A stretch of DNA of 64,000 nucleotides from Burkholderiaceae bacterium (GTDB lineage Bacteria; Pseudomonadota; Gammaproteobacteria; Burkholderiales; Burkholderiaceae_D), in assembly GCA_030157545.1 (NCBI GenBank), contig JAOAUN010000048.1, positions 62,001 to 126,000 on the forward strand, read 5' to 3'. The translations under genes and the position numbers were made by a program. Each line of letters starts with the position of its first letter. Position 1 is the first letter of the stretch. Positions 60,326-64,000 of this stretch are shown in pieces. The notes under the pieces are model-generated. The model saw only the letters and a list, made by a program, of their open reading frames with translations, did no database searches and was not told where the DNA came from.

Positions 60326-60746
60326 TGTGTATTCCTTATCTTGGTAAGTTAGCGCTTGAATCTTTTACATTCTTTATATGCGAATGTGTCGTTAACTTCA
60401 GACATAGTATTCCGCAAAGTAGAGTATTTCAGTCCTGTAGCGCATATTTACAAAAATAATTAATTGCAATGAAGAACTAAGTTTCCTGCAACCATCTTTA
60501 TTTGTATTGATTGATCTACTTCATCAATAAATTAACCCTAAGAGAAATTGCTCGACATGATCAAAAGTAGTGCGCGAACTCTTCAGCCAATTTGCCGATG
60601 CTTGGTGCATGCGAGCTAGTAGTTCAGCATCACAGAAAGTACAGCCCGTATTCGGACGCGCTTGTTATAAAAATTTGTATCGTAAGGGGAGGGCAGCAAC
60701 AGGCATTTGCTTTAAGCACGGCTTCATGCGGCTTGAAAACGGGTAA
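60326..60746. other. 421-base intergenic region
   Basis: Upstream of the secreted-protein gene and beyond the sdhB-like stop. AT-rich, with no clear gene; one 49-codon frame near 60598 lacks ribosome binding site or homology. Confidence 0.65.
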
Positions 60747-61463
60747 TTAAACAGAGCGTTTAAGCAGCAAGCTGCGAATACTGCTGATGGCAGCAGCCGG
60801 ATTCAAGCTTTTCGGACAGACGTCGGTACAGTTCATGATGGTTCGGCAGCGGAACAGACGGTACGCATCATTGAGATTGTCGAGACGGTCGGCCCTCGCC
60901 GTGTCCCTGCTGTCCGCGATGAATCGATACGCTTGCAGCAGTCCGGCCGGCCCGACAAACTTGTCCGGATTCCACCAGTACGTGGGACACGCGCTGGAAC
61001 AGCATGCGCAGAGTATGCATTCGTAGAGTCCGTTTAACAGATCACGATCATCCGGCCTTTGTAGTCGTTCCAATTCTGGTGGCGGTGTGTCATTAATCAG
61101 GAACGGCTTGATTGAATGGTATTGCTTCCAGAACGACGTCATGTCAACGATCAGATCGCGAATTACCGGTAGACCCGGTAGCGGGCGCAGTACGATAGGC
61201 TGCGTCAATTCCCTCAGGTTAGTGAGACAAGCCAGCCCGTTTTTGCCATTGATATTCATACCGTCCGAACCGCAGACGCCTTCGCGGCAAGAGCGGCGAA
61301 ACGACAAACTGTCATCGATCTGATGCCGTATTCGCTCTAGCAAGTCCAGCAACATCCTATCCCCATGTGCAGGAACAATGGCGATGTCCTGCATTGCGGG
61401 TCGCGTATCTCTGTCGGGATCGTAGCGATAAATCCTTAGTTTGATGGCAGCGCTATGGATCAC
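60747..61463 (-). CDS. Orphan succinate dehydrogenase iron-sulfur subunit
   Basis: 238 residues, the normal SdhB length. All Fe-S ligands are present: the [2Fe-2S] block SCREGVCGSDG with a distal Cys in NGLAC, the [4Fe-4S] block CILCACCSSACP and the CRTIMNCTDVCP block for [3Fe-4S]/[4Fe-4S]. It could therefore work in succinate dehydrogenase or fumarate reductase. However no sdhA, sdhC or sdhD lies nearby, so it is an extra copy or part of another complex. Sequence close to housekeeping SdhB. Confidence 0.9.
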   Translation of the reverse strand: MIHSAAIKLRIYRYDPDRDTRPAMQDIAIVPAHGDRMLLDLLERIRHQIDDSLSFRRSCREGVCGSDGMNINGKNGLACLTNLRELTQPIVLRPLPGLPVIRDLIVDMTSFWKQYHSIKPFLINDTPPPELERLQRPDDRDLLNGLYECILCACCSSACPTYWWNPDKFVGPAGLLQAYRFIADSRDTARADRLDNLNDAYRLFRCRTIMNCTDVCPKSLNPAAAISSIRSLLLKRSV

Positions 61464-61700
61464 CGAATCTCCTTCGTTGCAGCTGGCTGCTATTCATTAC
61501 TGTGAATTCACTAGTCGAAATCAGTCATTTTTTATCAAGACTTCAATTTGAGTTGGGGTGGCAGTCTTTGTTCATTTGACTCGATCGCTGTTTTTGGGAG
61601 CGGGTTATTTCAGACGAATCTATAGTTTTTGTAAATCAATAATCATTTTTCAATAGTAATTACCGATATAAAACACGGGCAAAGTCCTTACAATTGCAGT

Positions 61701-61727
61701 TAATAAGAATCGTTCGTATTATCGTTA
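61701..61727 (+). promoter_or_regulatory. Fur-box-like sequence before TonB receptor
   Basis: AATAAGAATCGTTCGTATTATC resembles a degenerate Fur box (two inverted GATAAT-type halves), 22-48 bases before the start. It would give iron-repressed expression. Confidence 0.5.
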
Positions 61728-61748
61728 ACTTGATTGCAGGAGAGCTTG

Positions 61749-63929
61749 ATGTATCCGTCGCGCCGTTGTTTGTCCTCACCCTCCTTGAAGATGACCCCGT
61801 TAGCTTTCGCAGTCATGTTTGCAATGGGAGCTCATACTGAGCTTAATGCCCAGACAGTGGACGGAGCGACAGAGCCAACTCTTCCGCGTGTGGACGTTAT
61901 TGGATCGCCAACCAATTCAAAATTCAGCCAAGGGTCTGCGCATATCGTGGATGCGGCGGAACTTGAGCAAAGCCGTGTGTTTTCTGTAAATGAGGCGCTA
62001 CGGAAGGTGCCCGGCGTGCATGTCAGGGACGAGGAGGGTCTGGGGCTGCGCCCCAACATCGGCATTCGTGGTCTGAACCCAACACGCTCAACCAAGGTGC
62101 TGCTGCTGGAGGATGGCCTGCCACTGTCGTTTGCACCTTATGGCGACAACGCGAGCTACTACCATCCGCCGATTGATCGCTATGATTCCATCGAAGTCAG
62201 CAAGGGCAGCCAGGTGCTCCGCTTCGGTCCGCAGACCGCCGGTGGCGTCATCAACTACATCACACCTGAGCCGCAAAAGGCATTCGGTGGCCTTGTCGGG
62301 CTGGCCGCTGGCACACGTGGCTACTTGAATGGCCACTTGATGGTGACCGGCAATGGAGCGATTCTGGATGCCTACCGCAAGGAGTCAGATGGTGCGCGCG
62401 ATAACGTACACAGCACGATCAATGACCTGAACTTCAAGTGGGCAGGCGATTTGAATTCGCATAACAAGCTGATCCTGCGTGCTACGCATTACGATGAGAA
62501 TTCAATCAACACCTACTCTGGTCTGACCGAACAGGAATTTGTACGACAGGGTGCCCGCTACAATCCCTTCAAGAATGACCAGCTGGATTTCAAGCGTACA
62601 GGTGTGTCAGCAACCCACCTCTTGAATCTTGGTGCAGGCAAAACGCTGACGACCAGTATTTATGGTGCTCAATTCGATAGAAACTGGTGGCGGCAGGCAT
62701 CGAGTACATTGGACTGTCCTTCCGGTACCACACGTATTGACGGCGATGTGCTCGCAGTTGACGGTTGTCAGGTGAACGGCCGCCTGCGTAGCTACACGAC
62801 GCTTGGTATCGATTCCCGTGTTCAGCAAAACCATACCGCGTTTGGCTTGAATAACCAGCTTGAGTACGGTATCAAAGTGCATAGTGAATCGCAGGAACGA
62901 AAGCAACTTCGCTACGCCGACTATAGTAAATACTTGATTGGGGATACCAGCGGTGTGACGCACGTGCAGGAAGATCAGAAGCGCACAACGATGGCATTAT
63001 CGACCTTCGCTGCCAACCGGTTCGAGTTCAGCGAGCAATTTGCGGTAACACCAATTGTCCGCATAGAAAACATCCGTAACGAACGCATCGGTTACCGCGC
63101 TGGAGAAGGGCGCGGAAAAAATTCAATGATTGAATTCATCCCGGGCGTTGGCGCAACCTTCCGCGCCAGTGCCGATACCATCATCTACGGTGGTGTTCAC
63201 AAAGGCTTCAGCCCAGCCCGTGTCGAGGATGCGATCGATAGCTTAGGTGGTTCGGTTGACCTGAATCCTGAACGCAGCGTCAACATGGAGCTCGGCCTGC
63301 GAACCTCGCCGACACGAAACAGCTTCATCGACGTCGCACTATTCCGTAACGACTTCAGCAACAATGTGCAGGTCGGCAGCATCGCCGGTGGCGGCATTTC
63401 CAGCGCCAGCACCAATTACTCCGAGGGTAAGGCTCTATACCAAGGGCTTGAGTTTGCCGGTCAAATTGACAAGCTCGCTTCCCAGTTTGAGGGCAATCTA
63501 TTCGTACGTGCTGCGTTTACCTACCTGCCTACCGCAGAGCAGCGCTCTGCGTTTACCCGTCCGAATGGCGATGTCGAGGCAAATTATTCTGGCAAGCGCT
63601 TGCCCTACGCGCCAGAGCATCAAGCAACGATCACAATCGGATACAAGTCGTCGGAAAACTGGAATACCCGGGTTGAATATGTTTACGTCGGCCGCCAGTT
63701 CAGCGACTTTGCCAATACAGCGACAGTGAATGTAACTGGTGACGGTCGCACCGGCCCGATAGATGCGTACGGTATCTGGAATGCCACGGTTAACTACACA
63801 GTGGGTAAGGCCACGCTCTTCGTCGCCGGAAAAAACCTCGCCGACCATAGCTATATTGTGGATCGCACCCGCGGTATCCTGGTCGGCATGCCTCGCACCT
63901 TCCAGGCCGGAGTGAAGTACGCGTTCTAA
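61749..63929 (+). CDS. FecA-like TonB-dependent ferric siderophore/citrate receptor
   Basis: 726 residues from ATG 61749, which follows CAGGAG in good spacing (a TTG at 61734 is also open). A signal peptide (about 1-34) is followed directly by the plug with VNEALRKVPGVHVRDEEGLG and RPNIGIRGLNP, then GPQTAGGVINY and the barrel ending in KYAF. It lacks an N-terminal signalling domain, so no FecIR-type surface signalling. The closest relatives by pattern are FecA/PupB-type receptors. Substrate not known; the Fur-like box supports iron. Confidence 0.92.
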   Translation: MYPSRRCLSSPSLKMTPLAFAVMFAMGAHTELNAQTVDGATEPTLPRVDVIGSPTNSKFSQGSAHIVDAAELEQSRVFSVNEALRKVPGVHVRDEEGLGLRPNIGIRGLNPTRSTKVLLLEDGLPLSFAPYGDNASYYHPPIDRYDSIEVSKGSQVLRFGPQTAGGVINYITPEPQKAFGGLVGLAAGTRGYLNGHLMVTGNGAILDAYRKESDGARDNVHSTINDLNFKWAGDLNSHNKLILRATHYDENSINTYSGLTEQEFVRQGARYNPFKNDQLDFKRTGVSATHLLNLGAGKTLTTSIYGAQFDRNWWRQASSTLDCPSGTTRIDGDVLAVDGCQVNGRLRSYTTLGIDSRVQQNHTAFGLNNQLEYGIKVHSESQERKQLRYADYSKYLIGDTSGVTHVQEDQKRTTMALSTFAANRFEFSEQFAVTPIVRIENIRNERIGYRAGEGRGKNSMIEFIPGVGATFRASADTIIYGGVHKGFSPARVEDAIDSLGGSVDLNPERSVNMELGLRTSPTRNSFIDVALFRNDFSNNVQVGSIAGGGISSASTNYSEGKALYQGLEFAGQIDKLASQFEGNLFVRAAFTYLPTAEQRSAFTRPNGDVEANYSGKRLPYAPEHQATITIGYKSSENWNTRVEYVYVGRQFSDFANTATVNVTGDGRTGPIDAYGIWNATVNYTVGKATLFVAGKNLADHSYIVDRTRGILVGMPRTFQAGVKYAF

Positions 63930-63959
63930 TGTGACGCTGATTATTTTGAAGGTTTTGCC

Positions 63960-63998
63960 TGCTCGCCAGATCGTTTTACTTTCCTCCGGTCTGGTGAG
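63960..63998 (+). terminator. Dyad after TonB receptor, at window edge
   Basis: CTCGCCAGA / TCTGGTGAG pair with one mismatch across a 20-base loop; the downstream context is cut by the end of the window. Confidence 0.35.
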
Positions 63999-64000
63999 AT

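Noticed and set aside
60598..60747. 49-codon open frame upstream of the sdhB-like stop
   Set aside because: No ribosome binding site and no recognisable product.

Overview
This window reads as chromosome of a free-living betaproteobacterium of the order Burkholderiales, most likely family Oxalobacteraceae (Herminiimonas/Janthinobacterium-like). That placement is inferred from gene order and protein style: iscRSUA-hscBA-fdx-iscX, pyrG-kdsA-eno-ftsB, thrS-infC-rpmI-rplT-pheST-ihfA-merR, tatD-comEC, and a mid-50s GC content judged by eye. No database search was possible. Most of the window is ordinary housekeeping DNA, with accessory islands between the blocks.

Layout. 1-2660: the end of a NosR-like flavinylated polyferredoxin and its ApbE flavin transferase. 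2905-6530: accessory genes (Rpn-family nuclease-like protein, LrgAB pair, lipocalin, MntA-HepT toxin-antitoxin, tRNA-Asn). 6585-10056: aromatic aminotransferase and uvrB, divergent. 10109-12069: an orphan single-pass membrane protein and a uracil-DNA-glycosylase-like protein that lacks the catalytic Asp. 12225-17912: the full isc iron-sulfur assembly operon, interrupted between iscA and hscB by two terminator hairpins and a palindromic element. 18102-20467: a glycine-zipper protein and a two-gene operon that looks like a class I type III secretion chaperone followed by a hydrophobic effector candidate. 20611-26084: lysS, prfB (with its programmed +1 frameshift), recJ and an RpfE-like gene, all on the minus strand. 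26197-32306: lolC, lolD, tatD, comEC and an lpxR-like gene. 32495-36665: pyrG, kdsA, eno, ftsB. 36800-43196: hslO, gamma-carbonic anhydrase-like gene, a DUF455 ferritin-like protein, 3-hydroxybutyrate dehydrogenase, an alpha/beta hydrolase and relA. 43269-51163: tRNA-Val, thrS, infC (ATA start), rpmI, rplT, pheS, pheT, ihfA and a MerR regulator. 51796-54194: three bactofilins and a membrane-anchored M23 peptidase, a cell-shape module. 54540-64000: accessory region with a truncated haemoglobin, a TolC-type lipoprotein plus Tat-exported multicopper oxidase (copper handling), secreted proteins of unknown function, an orphan complete SdhB, and a FecA-like TonB-dependent receptor behind a Fur-like box.

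The points most worth a second look are the chaperone/effector-like pair at 18843-20455 (no secretion apparatus is visible here), the bactofilin/M23 module with a terminator built into the coding end of the opposing gene, the catalytically altered UDG homologue, the palindromic element inside the isc operon, the orphan sdhB, and a REP-like family seen at two loci. Nothing in the window is clearly a new multi-gene defence or mobile system; there is no CRISPR array, intact insertion sequence or prophage.
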